Numbered from the stretch's first letter, positions 53,605 through 62,649 are shown. The stretch is 64,000 nucleotides of DNA from Ferrimonas balearica (GCF_019802055.1 NZ_JAHVHW010000007.1:310001-374000); one strand, 5' to 3'. Notes: generated from the sequence alone by a model not told the origin. Numbers and translations: made by a program.

Positions 53605-54645
53605 TCAACCGAGAGTTGGCATCTTGTACTTGCCATCAATGACGGATTGGGCTGGCTCGTAAACGCGCATCAACAGGTTCCAGCCTTCGGTGGTATCCAG
53701 GCGGTTTTCGACGTCACCACAGGCCTCAACGCTGCCGTAGTGCATGGTGAAGGAGGCGTCGTCATCCATCTTGGCACTGGCGCTGTTGATGTTGTTGCTG
53801 TCAGAGAACATGTAGCCCTGGTCGTTGTAGACGGTGATGGACCAGAAGGCGCCGTGCTCAGGTACCTGATACTGAGCGCTGTAGCACTGGTCGGCACTCA
53901 GGCCCGGGGCTTGAGCGATGTACACCGTCTCTGAACTGGGGAACAGGCCCCAGGAGGTGGCAACGGCCATGTTGTGGCCCTTGTAGCGGTCCACTTCGCC
54001 GCGGGCACCCTGCCAGTCGTTCGGGTACTGAGTAATGGTGTCGCGCATCGCCTGTTCATAGCCCGAGCGCAACTCGAGCATGCCCTGCCAGTCCCAATCC
54101 ACCATGGGCTTGGGCTCCTGACTGCCGGATTCCACCTTCACGCCGCTAAGCACTTCGCGGGCAATCGCAATATCTTCTTCGCTATTGGCGTCGAAGAGCT
54201 GAATGCGAGGGATTGCCACGATCCAGCGGGTATCGGCCTGCTCGGCAAAGGTGTGGGTGGTGCCAGAGCCTTTCAGGATCCCGATGGTTTTGTGATTGTT
54301 ATCCAGCAGATAGACCGAGACATAGCGGTCTTCTGAATGCTGCGGGATGGTGATGGTGAAGCCTTCACTGGTGTCCACCGGAATGCCAGCGTACAGGGTA
54401 TCGCGGTTCATCCGCGGCACCGGCTGGTTGTCGGTGGGCGTGGGCACGTCGTAGACCAGGCCCTGATTCATGCCGCCTGCTTCAAGGAAGCGATGGATAC
54501 GGGCATCCATCTCCACCTCAGTGAAGTTCTCGACGGTCACCGGCTTGGCGGTGTCTGCGACTGCGCCAGCGGCAATACCAAGGCCCAAAGTCAGCGATAC
54601 AGCAGTGCCCAGAACACTAAGAGAGCGTGCTTTTTTCATGGTCAT
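53605..54645 (-). CDS. DUF1254/DUF1214-domain exported protein
   Basis: A 346-residue exported protein (signal peptide ending AVA). The N-terminal part has the DUF1254 feature PRMNRDTLYAGIPVD; the C-terminal part has the DUF1214 features GAFWSITVYNDQGYM and MRVYEPAQSVIDGKYKMP. Such proteins are periplasmic and uncharacterised. GGAGG sits close to the first ATG (54645) and 8 bases from the second (54639), which is the better start. It is the first gene of the minus-strand series; CGACTTGG elements lie 59 and 103 bases upstream. Confidence 0.86.
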   Translation of the reverse strand: MTMKKARSLSVLGTAVSLTLGLGIAAGAVADTAKPVTVENFTEVEMDARIHRFLEAGGMNQGLVYDVPTPTDNQPVPRMNRDTLYAGIPVDTSEGFTITIPQHSEDRYVSVYLLDNNHKTIGILKGSGTTHTFAEQADTRWIVAIPRIQLFDANSEEDIAIAREVLSGVKVESGSQEPKPMVDWDWQGMLELRSGYEQAMRDTITQYPNDWQGARGEVDRYKGHNMAVATSWGLFPSSETVYIAQAPGLSADQCYSAQYQVPEHGAFWSITVYNDQGYMFSDSNNINSASAKMDDDASFTMHYGSVEACGDVENRLDTTEGWNLLMRVYEPAQSVIDGKYKMPTLG

Positions 54646-55073
54646 TTCCTCCAGGTTTCACGAACGATTTCGTAAATTCGGGGAGGATTATGGTCGCCAA
54701 AAACGACTTGGTTAATCCCTAATAGAGACTGGCTGCAAATCGAAAATCGACTTGGATGATGTTGGCCCCGTGCAGATTTCGTGATTGTTAAGCTGGCGGG
54801 CTGAGCCTGGGGAATCGTTGATTGACCAGAAAAACGGAATTGGAGTGTTTTGAATGGGGGCAGGAGAACCTACCCTAGCTGGACTTAACATCTCCAAAAG
54901 GGAGTCTTATTGTAAGGCTCTGAGGTGTAGGGGGAAGTGAGGGGTATTCAGGATGACTCTCCATACCTAATGCTTTGATAGCCAGGGATTTGATTGCTAC
55001 GTTTAGCGAACTTTGACGGGTGTTAATCATTGGGGTCCAAGCGGTGTTGGGCACAACATGGAAAGGGGGAGCT
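54646..55073. other. Control region upstream of the DUF1254 gene
   Basis: About 430 bases without a convincing gene. The left part holds the CGACTTGG repeats; the right part leads into the membrane protein gene at 55074. Confidence 0.5.
54704..54755. promoter_or_regulatory. Pair of CGACTTGG half-sites, probable LysR-type operator
   Basis: CGACTTGG at 54704-54711 and at 54748-54755, 44 bases apart. The second is preceded by CAAATCG, making a near-dyad CAAATCG-AAAAT-CGACTTG. The element matches the arms of the dyad at 50555. Confidence 0.55.
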
Positions 55074-55769
55074 ATGCCAAACCCAACAGTCGTTCGCCCA
55101 CATGCGTTCAATTATCAACTGCAGCGATTGATGATAGGTGTCGTCGCCTTCGCTCTGCCCGTATTAGTCATGACTATTGGTTGCGACGACCTGACCTCGA
55201 TAAGCGCGTCATACCACACCGCATCCCGGGATGTGTTTGTTGCCGGTCTTGCGTCCGTCGGGTTGCTGATGATTCCCTATCAAGGGAAATCGGGAGAGGA
55301 CGCCGTAGAGTTTTGGCTATCCAAAATCGGTGGCGTGTCAGCCATTGTGGTTGCCTTTGTTCCGACATCTTGCTCAAAAATTGGTGAGCCGACCATTTCC
55401 TGTTTGGTGGATGTTGCCTGTTCTGATGCCAATCGGCCTTTTCACCTCCTGGCTTCTGGTATCGTGTTCGCCTGTCTTTTTGGGCTATGCCTGATTTTCA
55501 GACGTCGGGCTTTTGATAAGTATCATCGGGATCACTATCTCACTGCGCGAGTCCGGGCCCATATCTATGAGATATGCATGCTGGGAATCGTTGTCGGGGC
55601 CGCTTTTATCGGCCTGGAGGTTGTCGGAGTTAAGCTGGTTGGCAACACCACGGTGTTTTGGGGTGAGGCCATCATGCTGTTCTCATTCAGCATCGCATGG
55701 CTGACCGCTAGTAAAATCCTCATTTGGGATGGAGACCGACCCTCGATACTGCCTGTGAAGCTGCCATAA
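55074..55769 (+). CDS. Multi-pass membrane protein of unknown family
   Basis: A 231-residue protein with about six hydrophobic helices (opening QLQRLMIGVVAFALPVLVM). A conserved-looking stretch, SISASYHTASRDVFVAGL, follows the first helix, and a FRRRAFDKYHRDH cytoplasmic loop lies near residue 150. GGGGGAG stands 5 bases before the ATG. I do not recognise the family with confidence; the pattern occurs in unannotated proteobacterial membrane proteins. It stands alone, in the opposite direction to the DUF1254 series. Confidence 0.7.
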   Translation: MPNPTVVRPHAFNYQLQRLMIGVVAFALPVLVMTIGCDDLTSISASYHTASRDVFVAGLASVGLLMIPYQGKSGEDAVEFWLSKIGGVSAIVVAFVPTSCSKIGEPTISCLVDVACSDANRPFHLLASGIVFACLFGLCLIFRRRAFDKYHRDHYLTARVRAHIYEICMLGIVVGAAFIGLEVVGVKLVGNTTVFWGEAIMLFSFSIAWLTASKILIWDGDRPSILPVKLP

Positions 55770-55897
55770 ACGCTGAGGACGGTAATGGCTAGGCTGGGGC
55801 TGGCCTTGCCAGGCCGTCTGTGAGCCTACCCTTTGTCCGGCACTTTCCCGATTTCTGTCCATAATTACAGCCAGATGCGAGCCATTTCGGGGCGGGT

Positions 55898-57319
55898 ATG
55901 GACAGAGTGCGACGGATCGGAGCGGGGCTGTTGTTTGGGGTATCGGCGCCGCTTGTCTCGGCGGCTTCCCTGGTAACGGAAACCCCGATGGCGGAGGCAC
56001 CGCCGGGCACAGTGGGGCTCGGGTTTGGATTTCGATTTGGCGAGTCCCCCTATCAGGGCATCGACAATGTCGCCAGCGTCAATAACGACAACGGCACCGA
56101 TCTCATCCCCCTCTACCTCTACGAAGGAAAGTACCTCTTTGCCCACGGCACCTCTGCCGGCATCCACCTGATTAACCATGACTGGCTGAAGCTGGACCTT
56201 ATTGGCCGCTATCGTTTTGACCGATTGGAGCCGGAGGCTGATCCCGCCTATCTGGGCCTTGAGCCCCGTCGTCAGTCCGTGGATGGCGGCCTGGAAGCCA
56301 CGATAAAAAGCGGTTTTGGCCATCTCAGGCTTGGGGCGCTGTGGGATCTGCTCGACCGTCATCAGGGCGGAGAGTTTGAGGCCACTTACCTCTATCAATT
56401 CGATCCCGGTCGGTGGCGCATTACGCCCTACGTCAGCTACCTCTATCAAACCGAAGACCTGCTGAATTACTACTACTCGGTACCCAGTGAGATCCCGACG
56501 CCCCCTATCGAACCCGGATTGCCTCCTTTCCCCGAGTACACCGTGACCAGTGGTGATGACTTCTGGCGTGTTGGGGTTAACAGCAGCTTCCAACTCAGCG
56601 CTGGCTGGCACCTCTATGCCAACCTGGCCTGGGAAACGGTGCCGGATGCGGCCCAGGCGAGCCCCATGGTGGAGCGTGACCACCTGCTCACCGGACTGGT
56701 GGGCGCCACCTACTACTTTGGGGATCTTCAGCAAAGTCAGGTGGGGTCGGAGCGCAGTGGGGAGTGGAGTTTGCGTGTCACCGGGGGGTACACCGCCGAG
56801 GAGACCTTCCATAAGGTTCACCGGGGCGCCATTGCGGCCAGCGAGGATGTGGAAACTTACCTGGTGGGGCTGACGGTGTCCCGGCTGCTGGATGATGGTG
56901 AGAAGCTTGATGCCTGGGGCCGGTTCTCTCTTAACCGCCGGTTGGAGAACGACTATCAGGACGACTTTTTCGAGTACGTGGCGTACGTCATGTTGATGGG
57001 AACCGGCTACAGCCCCTGGAGCGAACAGGAGTGGTTCCGCTATGGCTTCGGCTTTGGTTTCTCCTACGCCGATAAGGTGCCCATCGTTGAACAGGTGAAG
57101 CAGGCCAAAAGGGGCCGGGATACCGCCCATTTCCTCAACTACCTGGAAGCCACCGTCGATTTCCCCACTAACCTGCTGCTGGGCAACCTTGGCAGCGAGG
57201 ACTGCTACATCGGCCTCACCATCGTTCACCGTTCTGGGATCTTCGCCAATGCTGACATCCTCGGCAACGTGTCTGGCGGCTCAGACGTGCTGACAGGACA
57301 CGTAGAATGCAAACTCTGA
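55898..57319 (+). CDS. MipA/OmpV-family protein with C-terminal PagL-like segment
   Basis: A 473-residue exported outer-membrane protein (signal peptide ending VSAA). The MipA/OmpV core reads VGLGFGFRFGESPYQG, then PLYLYEGKYLFAHGTSAGIHL, with barrel strands onward to about residue 300. The last 110 residues carry the stretch CYIGLTIVHRSGIFANAD, in which HRS matches the His-x-Ser catalytic pair of PagL-type lipid A deacylases. Such fusions are seen but not characterised. It overlaps the SYLF lipoprotein gene by 13 bases. Start codon from the signal peptide; ribosome site weak. Confidence 0.72.
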   Translation: MDRVRRIGAGLLFGVSAPLVSAASLVTETPMAEAPPGTVGLGFGFRFGESPYQGIDNVASVNNDNGTDLIPLYLYEGKYLFAHGTSAGIHLINHDWLKLDLIGRYRFDRLEPEADPAYLGLEPRRQSVDGGLEATIKSGFGHLRLGALWDLLDRHQGGEFEATYLYQFDPGRWRITPYVSYLYQTEDLLNYYYSVPSEIPTPPIEPGLPPFPEYTVTSGDDFWRVGVNSSFQLSAGWHLYANLAWETVPDAAQASPMVERDHLLTGLVGATYYFGDLQQSQVGSERSGEWSLRVTGGYTAEETFHKVHRGAIAASEDVETYLVGLTVSRLLDDGEKLDAWGRFSLNRRLENDYQDDFFEYVAYVMLMGTGYSPWSEQEWFRYGFGFGFSYADKVPIVEQVKQAKRGRDTAHFLNYLEATVDFPTNLLLGNLGSEDCYIGLTIVHRSGIFANADILGNVSGGSDVLTGHVECKL

Positions 57320-57828
57320 TCCCCATTTTGTTGCTGCTGGCGCTCGGCGGCTGCAGTTTGAGTCCAACTCCTGATGCCGCTGCCTTGGTGGACAGCCAGA
57401 CGGCACTGGACAGATTCCAGACCGAAGAGCGACTGAACCGCTTTTTCGATGAAGCCAGTGTGGTGGTGGTGTTTCCCAGCGCCTGGCGAGCGGGCATGGG
57501 CTTTGGCGGAGGTTACGCGTTGGGCACCATCTATCGGGATAACCGGGCCGTGGGGGTGGCACGGATGTGGCAGGTCAGCGTTGGTGCCAACGTGGGTGGA
57601 CAGCGGTACCGACAGATCCTGTTTTTCAAAACCGATGCTGCCTTTGAAGCGATGGGGCGGGCAAGTAATGAGTTTGCGGGTCAGGCCCATGCGGCACTGA
57701 TCACTGCAGGCGGTGCAACCAATCCCGGTTACAACCCCGACGTGGCCGTATTCAGCCAACTGCGGGGCGGGTTGCTGCTTGAAGCGTCGGTGGGGCTGCA
57801 CCGCTATGAGTTTTCGATAGGGGAGTGA
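57307..57828 (+). CDS. YSC84/SYLF-domain lipoprotein
   Basis: A 173-residue lipoprotein with lipobox LGGC near residue 16. The rest resembles the bacterial YSC84/SYLF lipid-binding domain (FDEASVVVVFPS, GMGFGGGYALGTI, AVFSQLRGGLLLEASVG). Family members bind phosphoinositides in eukaryotes; bacterial roles are unknown. The start overlaps the end of the MipA-like gene by 13 bases, so the two are translationally coupled and probably act together on the outer membrane. Confidence 0.75.
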   Translation: MQTLIPILLLLALGGCSLSPTPDAAALVDSQTALDRFQTEERLNRFFDEASVVVVFPSAWRAGMGFGGGYALGTIYRDNRAVGVARMWQVSVGANVGGQRYRQILFFKTDAAFEAMGRASNEFAGQAHAALITAGGATNPGYNPDVAVFSQLRGGLLLEASVGLHRYEFSIGE

Positions 57829-57867
57829 GCGGCCCTCTCTCGAAAAGGTCGAGAGACTAGCGAATCG

Positions 57868-58197
57868 CTATTTCCGAAGGCGTTCGATGTGGGCGTTTAT
57901 CGCTTCGATCGCCTCTTCACCGGCCATTGGCTCGGGGTGCGCCTTGTTGAATTCGGCCAGCAAACGGACGTTGTGCCAATCCTGCTTTATCCCGGATGCG
58001 ATTGCCCGAAGGGCGGCGAGTTGGGTGCCTTTGGCGTTAACCTGCCCACGCTGCCAGCGCCGGACACTTTCCGGGGTGGTCATCATAAGGTCGGCCAGGG
58101 TGTTCGAGTCCAGTTCGCCAGCTTCCCGGATCATGCGAATCAATTGAGCGGCTTCGGTGTCGCCATAGGTCGGCGGTCTGCCTCGTTTGTTACTCAT
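57868..58197 (-). CDS. Small HTH (XRE-like) DNA-binding protein
   Basis: A 109-residue protein. After a basic KRGRPP start comes a helix-turn-helix (LDSNTLADLMMTTPESVRRWQRGQ, read in pieces, about residues 30-53) typical of Xre-type fold, then a helical C-terminus. The ATG at 58197 is chosen because the longer frame to 58278 adds an unrelated stretch. It may regulate adjacent lipoprotein genes. A perfect hairpin without a T run (57837-57855) separates it from the SYLF gene. Confidence 0.7.
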   Translation of the reverse strand: MSNKRGRPPTYGDTEAAQLIRMIREAGELDSNTLADLMMTTPESVRRWQRGQVNAKGTQLAALRAIASGIKQDWHNVRLLAEFNKAHPEPMAGEEAIEAINAHIERLRK

Positions 58198-58340
58198 CAG
58201 CCTGGTTCCCAGTGAACGATTAGCCGAGCATTTTACACAAAGCCTCAGAGAGGACCCATCCCTGGGCGTCCGAGGCATCGGTTCTGTGACTCATGGTATC
58301 GGCAGCACTCCCTCGGGAGGATAAGGGCGTTTGTCCCCTC

Positions 58341-59039
58341 TCAGTGAGGGAACAGCCACTCAGACAGAGGCTTGATGCGTTTGTATAACTCGCGGTTGTC
58401 GGCGGTTCTGCTGTAGGAGCCTCCAACAGAATCAATCACCCAATGGACACCGTCCAGTCGGTCAATTTGCTCCGGACGCAGGCCGGGGAGCCAGGTTTGG
58501 GCGTTGCGGTCTACGAAGTACAGCCCACCTAAATCGTGGTCGGCACATTCGCCTAAATCATCGCGGTGCAGGCGCAACGGTACGCGACCGACGACCTTCA
58601 CCACCGTTCTGGCGTCGTTGATGGAGGCACAGGGGATCTGTTCTTCCTGGCCTCTTGGCCTCCAGTTTTGGATGAGCGTCATGTTATGCACCGTGAATTG
58701 TGCAGAGAGGGTGTAAGTACCGGCTGTCATAGTCCGGGGCCCCTGCGAAACAACCAGCGTGTCGTCTTCCTCTATGGCGGTGCAGTCGATCGTGGGTTGG
58801 TTCACCTTTGAACTGCACGCTCGAGCCAGCACAGTGTCCGGCACGCCGTGTCGTTCGGCCCAGTCACACACTGCCTGGGGGCCAAACTCACACCCTCCAT
58901 TGGGGGCATCCGGGATGATGGGGTGGCTGATGCCAGGAAGTATCGGTTGCTCAGGAGTTCCTGCCAACGGGGGCGAATCGTTATCGGAACAGCCGGTGAT
59001 CAGGATGGCGAATACGAAGGCGGTCAGTATTTTTTTCAT
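58341..59039 (-). CDS. Lipoprotein of unknown function
   Basis: A 232-residue lipoprotein: lipobox ITGC at residues 14-17, then an acidic, Asn/Ser/Pro-rich spacer and a beta-rich domain with six cysteines (for example NGGCEFGPQAVCDW, RACSSKV, IDCTAIEE). The even number suggests disulfides in the periplasm. No family is recognised. It lies downstream (in its direction) of a second lipoprotein gene. Confidence 0.68.
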   Translation of the reverse strand: MKKILTAFVFAILITGCSDNDSPPLAGTPEQPILPGISHPIIPDAPNGGCEFGPQAVCDWAERHGVPDTVLARACSSKVNQPTIDCTAIEEDDTLVVSQGPRTMTAGTYTLSAQFTVHNMTLIQNWRPRGQEEQIPCASINDARTVVKVVGRVPLRLHRDDLGECADHDLGGLYFVDRNAQTWLPGLRPEQIDRLDGVHWVIDSVGGSYSRTADNRELYKRIKPLSEWLFPH

Positions 59040-59172
59040 GGTTGTGTGTCCGTCTTTGGTCGGTCCATTTTGCTTCCCTGCCGTTGTGACTCCTGTCCCG
59101 ATAAGGGGGCAGAAGCTCCGATTCTGGTTCCGTTATCGGAGCAAGGTGAGCGGGCGACTCCGACCCATCGGT

Positions 59173-59412
59173 TCAGTCATAGTCACCAGCCAGAATGTCG
59201 AGTACACCGAACAGGATGTGTCCGGTTGTCCTGGTTCGCTCAATGCACTGGTCCCGGTCGGCGAGATCCTGGACGGTTTCGATATTGTCGTTCTGGCAGT
59301 GGGCGTAAGGGGTTGTGGTGCAGCCGGCCATGACGCCGGCTGAGCCCAGCAGGAAAAGGATTATCCGACCATTCCGGATTGGCTTTTCAGTAAGGTATCT
59401 CTGGGTTTGCAT
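59173..59412 (-). CDS. Small lipoprotein
   Basis: A 79-residue protein with lipobox MAGC near residue 30 after a basic N-terminus. The mature part, CTTTPYAHCQNDN, is short and polar. The ATG at 59412 is preferred; one at 59463 lies before a possible operator and has no ribosome site. It is divergent from the pectate-lyase gene, and two matching dyads lie upstream of it. Confidence 0.55.
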   Translation of the reverse strand: MQTQRYLTEKPIRNGRIILFLLGSAGVMAGCTTTPYAHCQNDNIETVQDLADRDQCIERTRTTGHILFGVLDILAGDYD

Positions 59413-59475
59413 ACTGTGGCTCTCAGGGTGTTTTAGGGTTGTACGCCCCTTGTTGTGTCGCATATTGAAGGTGAC

Positions 59476-59526
59476 AAAATACTACATGGTGTAGTGTTGT
59501 TGGGGTAAAATACAACACTGTGTATC
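59476..59526. promoter_or_regulatory. Two in-phase dyads in the divergent lipoprotein/pectate-lyase region
   Basis: AAAATACTACATGGTGTAGT at 59476-59495 and AAAATACAACACTGTGTATC at 59507-59526 share AAAATAC-x-ACA-N4-TGTA. Their start points are 31 bases apart, three helical turns. This is the arrangement of a cooperative operator. Confidence 0.5.
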
Positions 59527-59711
59527 AAATGCAATGGTGCGAGAGTTTTTTGAGCGATTTACTTGAAGTTTGTGATGAGCGTCACCTCATCTGAGCGGGG
59601 ACGCCAGAAGGGCCAGACCAACACAGTGCCTCAGAGTTGGGAAACGGGTTTGCTATACCTAGTGCTGGAGATGGCCCTTTTGACCCAACAGGCCGGTGCC
59701 GAGGAGGTTGT

Positions 59712-61469
59712 ATGGGTGGGCGTTCGCTGCTTCCTGGTATTCGCGCCAGTTTATCGTGGCTGCTGTTGTTGCTGACCCTGGCCAGCGGAGTGACGGTGAC
59801 CGCCTGCAGTGAGCGGTCCAGCAGTGAGGCGCCACCCGATCCTGATCCTGATCCTGAACCTGATCCGGGTCCCGATCCTGACCCGGACCCGGACCCCGAT
59901 CCAGACCCAGACCCTGACCCCGATTGCGGCCCTATGCCCGATGGCACCTTACCCATCGTGCCCTGTGCTGTGGGATTTGGCATGGGAACCCCTGCAGGGA
60001 GCGGGCGTAACCTGGAGGTGCCGGAAACCACGGTGTATAAGGTCACCAATCTGAATCCCAGCGGTGAGGGGAGCCTGAAGCAATGTACCGATGCCAGCGG
60101 GCCCCGGGTCTGTGTGTTCGAGGTCAGTGGCACCATCGACATGACCAGTCTTGGCACCTATTCCATCGATAACGAATATCTCACCATCGCAGGCCAGACG
60201 GCGCCCAGTCCCGGCGTGACGCTCAGAGGCGTCTCTCTTCGGGTCGAGGCCAACGATGTGCTGATCCAACACATCAAAGTGCGCACCGGCGACGCCATTG
60301 AGGGGCGAACACCGGGTGACCGCGATGGCATCTACGTGATCGGAAAGTCCGACAATCCGGATCGTCAGCCCATCAATGTGATTTTTGACCATATCTCCGT
60401 CAGTTGGGGTCTGGATGAGACCTTTACCGTTAAGGACACCGCCCGCAACGTCACCATCCTCGACAGCATCATCAGTGAGGGGCTGTGGTACAACATGCAT
60501 CCCAAGGGGGGACACTCCAAAGGGTTGATGATCTCCGCTGAGAACATGCTGATAAAAGGCAATCTGATTGCCCACCACGACGACCGGGCGCCCCTTGAAA
60601 CGACGCCAGCGGCCATCACGGTTAACAACGTCACTTACAATACCCGCCAGGTGGGGATGCGGTTGTCGCCGCTCTCCAATAACTCGGCGCACGATGGCAA
60701 AGTCCGCACCACAACGGTGGCTGGCAATGTGCGGCTGACAGGCCCCAATTCCGAGACGCGACGGGATTCTGCCTGGGTGGTGGTGGGGGAAAGGCGCGAA
60801 GGCTCCAGGCTCTACATCGAGGACAACCTGTGCGATGGCTGGAAAAATCCTGACTGGCCCTGCGTTCGGGTGGATACCAATGAGGGGATGGGATTCCGTG
60901 TTGATGAACCGCCTCTGTGGCTGGAGGGCCTGACCGTGCTGCCTGCCAGCCAGACTCTGGACTACGTGCTGGCCAATGCCGGTGCCTGGCCGGCACAACG
61001 TGATGAGGTGGACGCCCGCATTGTGGCAGAAGTGATTAACCGCAGCGGACGCATCATCAATTGCGTCGGCTCCGAAACCATTCTCTATCCTACCGCTCAG
61101 GTTTCCAGCGCTTCTGAGAGTCAGGTCAGAGGTGGCATTCCTGACTGCGACAGCAGCAAAACCGCCTATGTAGGGCGGACCGTTGAGATCTACGAGGGCA
61201 CCGGGGCAGGGCAGAAGCGGGAGGTGAAAAGCCAAAGCTGCAGCGGGAACACGCTGACCCTGAACCTGGTGGACTCATGGCAAACGGTTCCTGGAACCGA
61301 CGCCCGATTCCGCATCCACATCCCTTGTGACATCAACGCTGGCGGTTGGCCCAAAGTGGAGGAAAACCGGCACACGCTGACCCTTCCCGAAGACTACAAC
61401 GCGGTCACCGATTCCGGTTATACGGTGCTTGAGCTCTGGCTGCATGAACAGGCACGAAAGGTGGAGTAG
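59712..61469 (+). CDS. Pectate lyase-like secreted lipoprotein
   Basis: A 585-residue lipoprotein (lipobox TACS near residue 32). Residues about 42-72 are a run of Asp-Pro repeats, a flexible spacer that would hold the enzyme away from the membrane. The catalytic part is a right-handed beta-helix: VYKVTNLNPSGEGSLKQC, FEVSGTIDM, LTIAGQTAPSPGVTLRG, VIFDHISVSWGLDET, the pattern of PL1-like polysaccharide lyases. The substrate (pectin or another uronate-rich glycan) is unproven. GAGGAGG is 5 bases before the chosen ATG. The repeat tract is also a nucleotide simple repeat. Confidence 0.85.
   Translation: MGGRSLLPGIRASLSWLLLLLTLASGVTVTACSERSSSEAPPDPDPDPEPDPGPDPDPDPDPDPDPDPDPDCGPMPDGTLPIVPCAVGFGMGTPAGSGRNLEVPETTVYKVTNLNPSGEGSLKQCTDASGPRVCVFEVSGTIDMTSLGTYSIDNEYLTIAGQTAPSPGVTLRGVSLRVEANDVLIQHIKVRTGDAIEGRTPGDRDGIYVIGKSDNPDRQPINVIFDHISVSWGLDETFTVKDTARNVTILDSIISEGLWYNMHPKGGHSKGLMISAENMLIKGNLIAHHDDRAPLETTPAAITVNNVTYNTRQVGMRLSPLSNNSAHDGKVRTTTVAGNVRLTGPNSETRRDSAWVVVGERREGSRLYIEDNLCDGWKNPDWPCVRVDTNEGMGFRVDEPPLWLEGLTVLPASQTLDYVLANAGAWPAQRDEVDARIVAEVINRSGRIINCVGSETILYPTAQVSSASESQVRGGIPDCDSSKTAYVGRTVEIYEGTGAGQKREVKSQSCSGNTLTLNLVDSWQTVPGTDARFRIHIPCDINAGGWPKVEENRHTLTLPEDYNAVTDSGYTVLELWLHEQARKVE
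59842..59928 (+). repeat. Asp-Pro coding repeat
   Basis: Hexamer-like repeats of CCTGAT/CCCGAT/CCAGAC in frame with the lyase gene encode a (DP)n run with a few EP and GP units. Copy-number variation is plausible. Confidence 0.75.
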
Positions 61470-61496
61470 GGCGTAACGAACCCTATTGCGATGCGA

Positions 61497-61520
61497 AGGG
61501 GGCGATGTTGTGCGCCCCCT
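61497..61520 (+). terminator. Hairpin after the lyase gene
   Basis: AGGGGGCG/CGCCCCCT perfect 8-bp stem with 8-base loop, about 28 bases after the stop; no T run. Confidence 0.5.
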
Positions 61521-61722
61521 GTCCCTGCGTTTGCGCCGCTCGAGCAAGCGCTGGCGGTTTCGGGCCAGGCGCTTCAACCTCCCTCTCCACAGCGTTTTTT
61601 TTTCCTTATGACCAGCCGGGATGGTCATTGTTGAGCAGCAGCAATCTCAAATTTGAAAAGTCAGACGGGGTACTAAGTCCGGGTTATGTACGGCGCCATG
61701 TCGGCCAATTTGAGAGAGGGGA

Positions 61723-62649
61723 ATGGGAACGCGGATGAGCACACAGCTGGATCTTAATCTGATTCGTTATGCCGCAGCGTTGGCCAAGTATCAAAAGCCA
61801 CAAACCGTCAGCCAGCACCTTGGGATCAGTCGCTCCACCTTGAATCGGGGTCTGAATCAGCTACGGGAGCATTTTGGCGATGAGTTGTTTCAGCTCAGCA
61901 GCGGCCGCTATCAGCCCACCGTTTTTGGCCAGCAGGTGATCAGTAACCTGCTGCCAACCATGGAGGAACTGGAATCCAAGCTGCTTCACCGGAACCAGTT
62001 TGATTTTCGATGCTATAAGGGCCAGCTGCGCGTATATGTGCCGGTCAATGTGGGCGAGGTGCTCCCGCCTTTGTTGCTGAACAACCTGGCTCAGAGAGGC
62101 AGCGCACTCAAGTTGGATTGCCGTGCCTGGCCCAGTGATGGGCTCCCCAAACTGGAGGCCGGCACGCTGGCGATCGGCATCAACAAATTTCCTATCGAGC
62201 TTGGCCGGGATCTGGTTCAGCGCCGTCTGGGGGCGGTTGCCCTCGGCGTCTATCTCCGGCCAGATCATCCATTGGCCCGCCAACGAAGTCTCAAACTGGA
62301 CGATCTGAAGCAGCTCACATTGGTTCGGCAATATCTCGGCGACATTGTTGAGCAGCAGTCGACCTCGCAGTATGCGCGACTGAGCGCGGCATATGGCTTG
62401 TCGGTGATGTCCATCTACTCCGCGCTGGCCTGTGCTGAGCAGTTTAACTTTGGCGTGCTCTCACCAAAAATCTACGGCGATCTTGTTGGTGACCGTCTGC
62501 TGTGGCGGCCGCTCTCCAGGGTCGATGCTCAGCGAGTCGAATTTGAGTATGGGTTTGTGTTCCACCGCAGCTGGTATCGCCACCCTGTGATGGAAGAGAT
62601 TGAGGCGGTGTTGAAAGCCAGTCATCAGCAACTGCTTAAACTGAATTGA
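61723..62649 (+). CDS. LysR-family transcriptional regulator C
   Basis: A 308-residue LysR-type regulator with HTH LDLNLIRYAAALAKYQKPQ ... LGISRSTLNRGLNQLREH, more divergent than regulators A and B. The sensor domain follows. GAGAGGGG precedes the ATG at 61723 at short spacing; the ATG at 61735 (MSTQ) is an equally good start. It lies between the lyase gene and the subtilisin-like protease gene, both in the same direction. Which it controls is unknown. Confidence 0.87.
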   Translation: MGTRMSTQLDLNLIRYAAALAKYQKPQTVSQHLGISRSTLNRGLNQLREHFGDELFQLSSGRYQPTVFGQQVISNLLPTMEELESKLLHRNQFDFRCYKGQLRVYVPVNVGEVLPPLLLNNLAQRGSALKLDCRAWPSDGLPKLEAGTLAIGINKFPIELGRDLVQRRLGAVALGVYLRPDHPLARQRSLKLDDLKQLTLVRQYLGDIVEQQSTSQYARLSAAYGLSVMSIYSALACAEQFNFGVLSPKIYGDLVGDRLLWRPLSRVDAQRVEFEYGFVFHRSWYRHPVMEEIEAVLKASHQQLLKLN

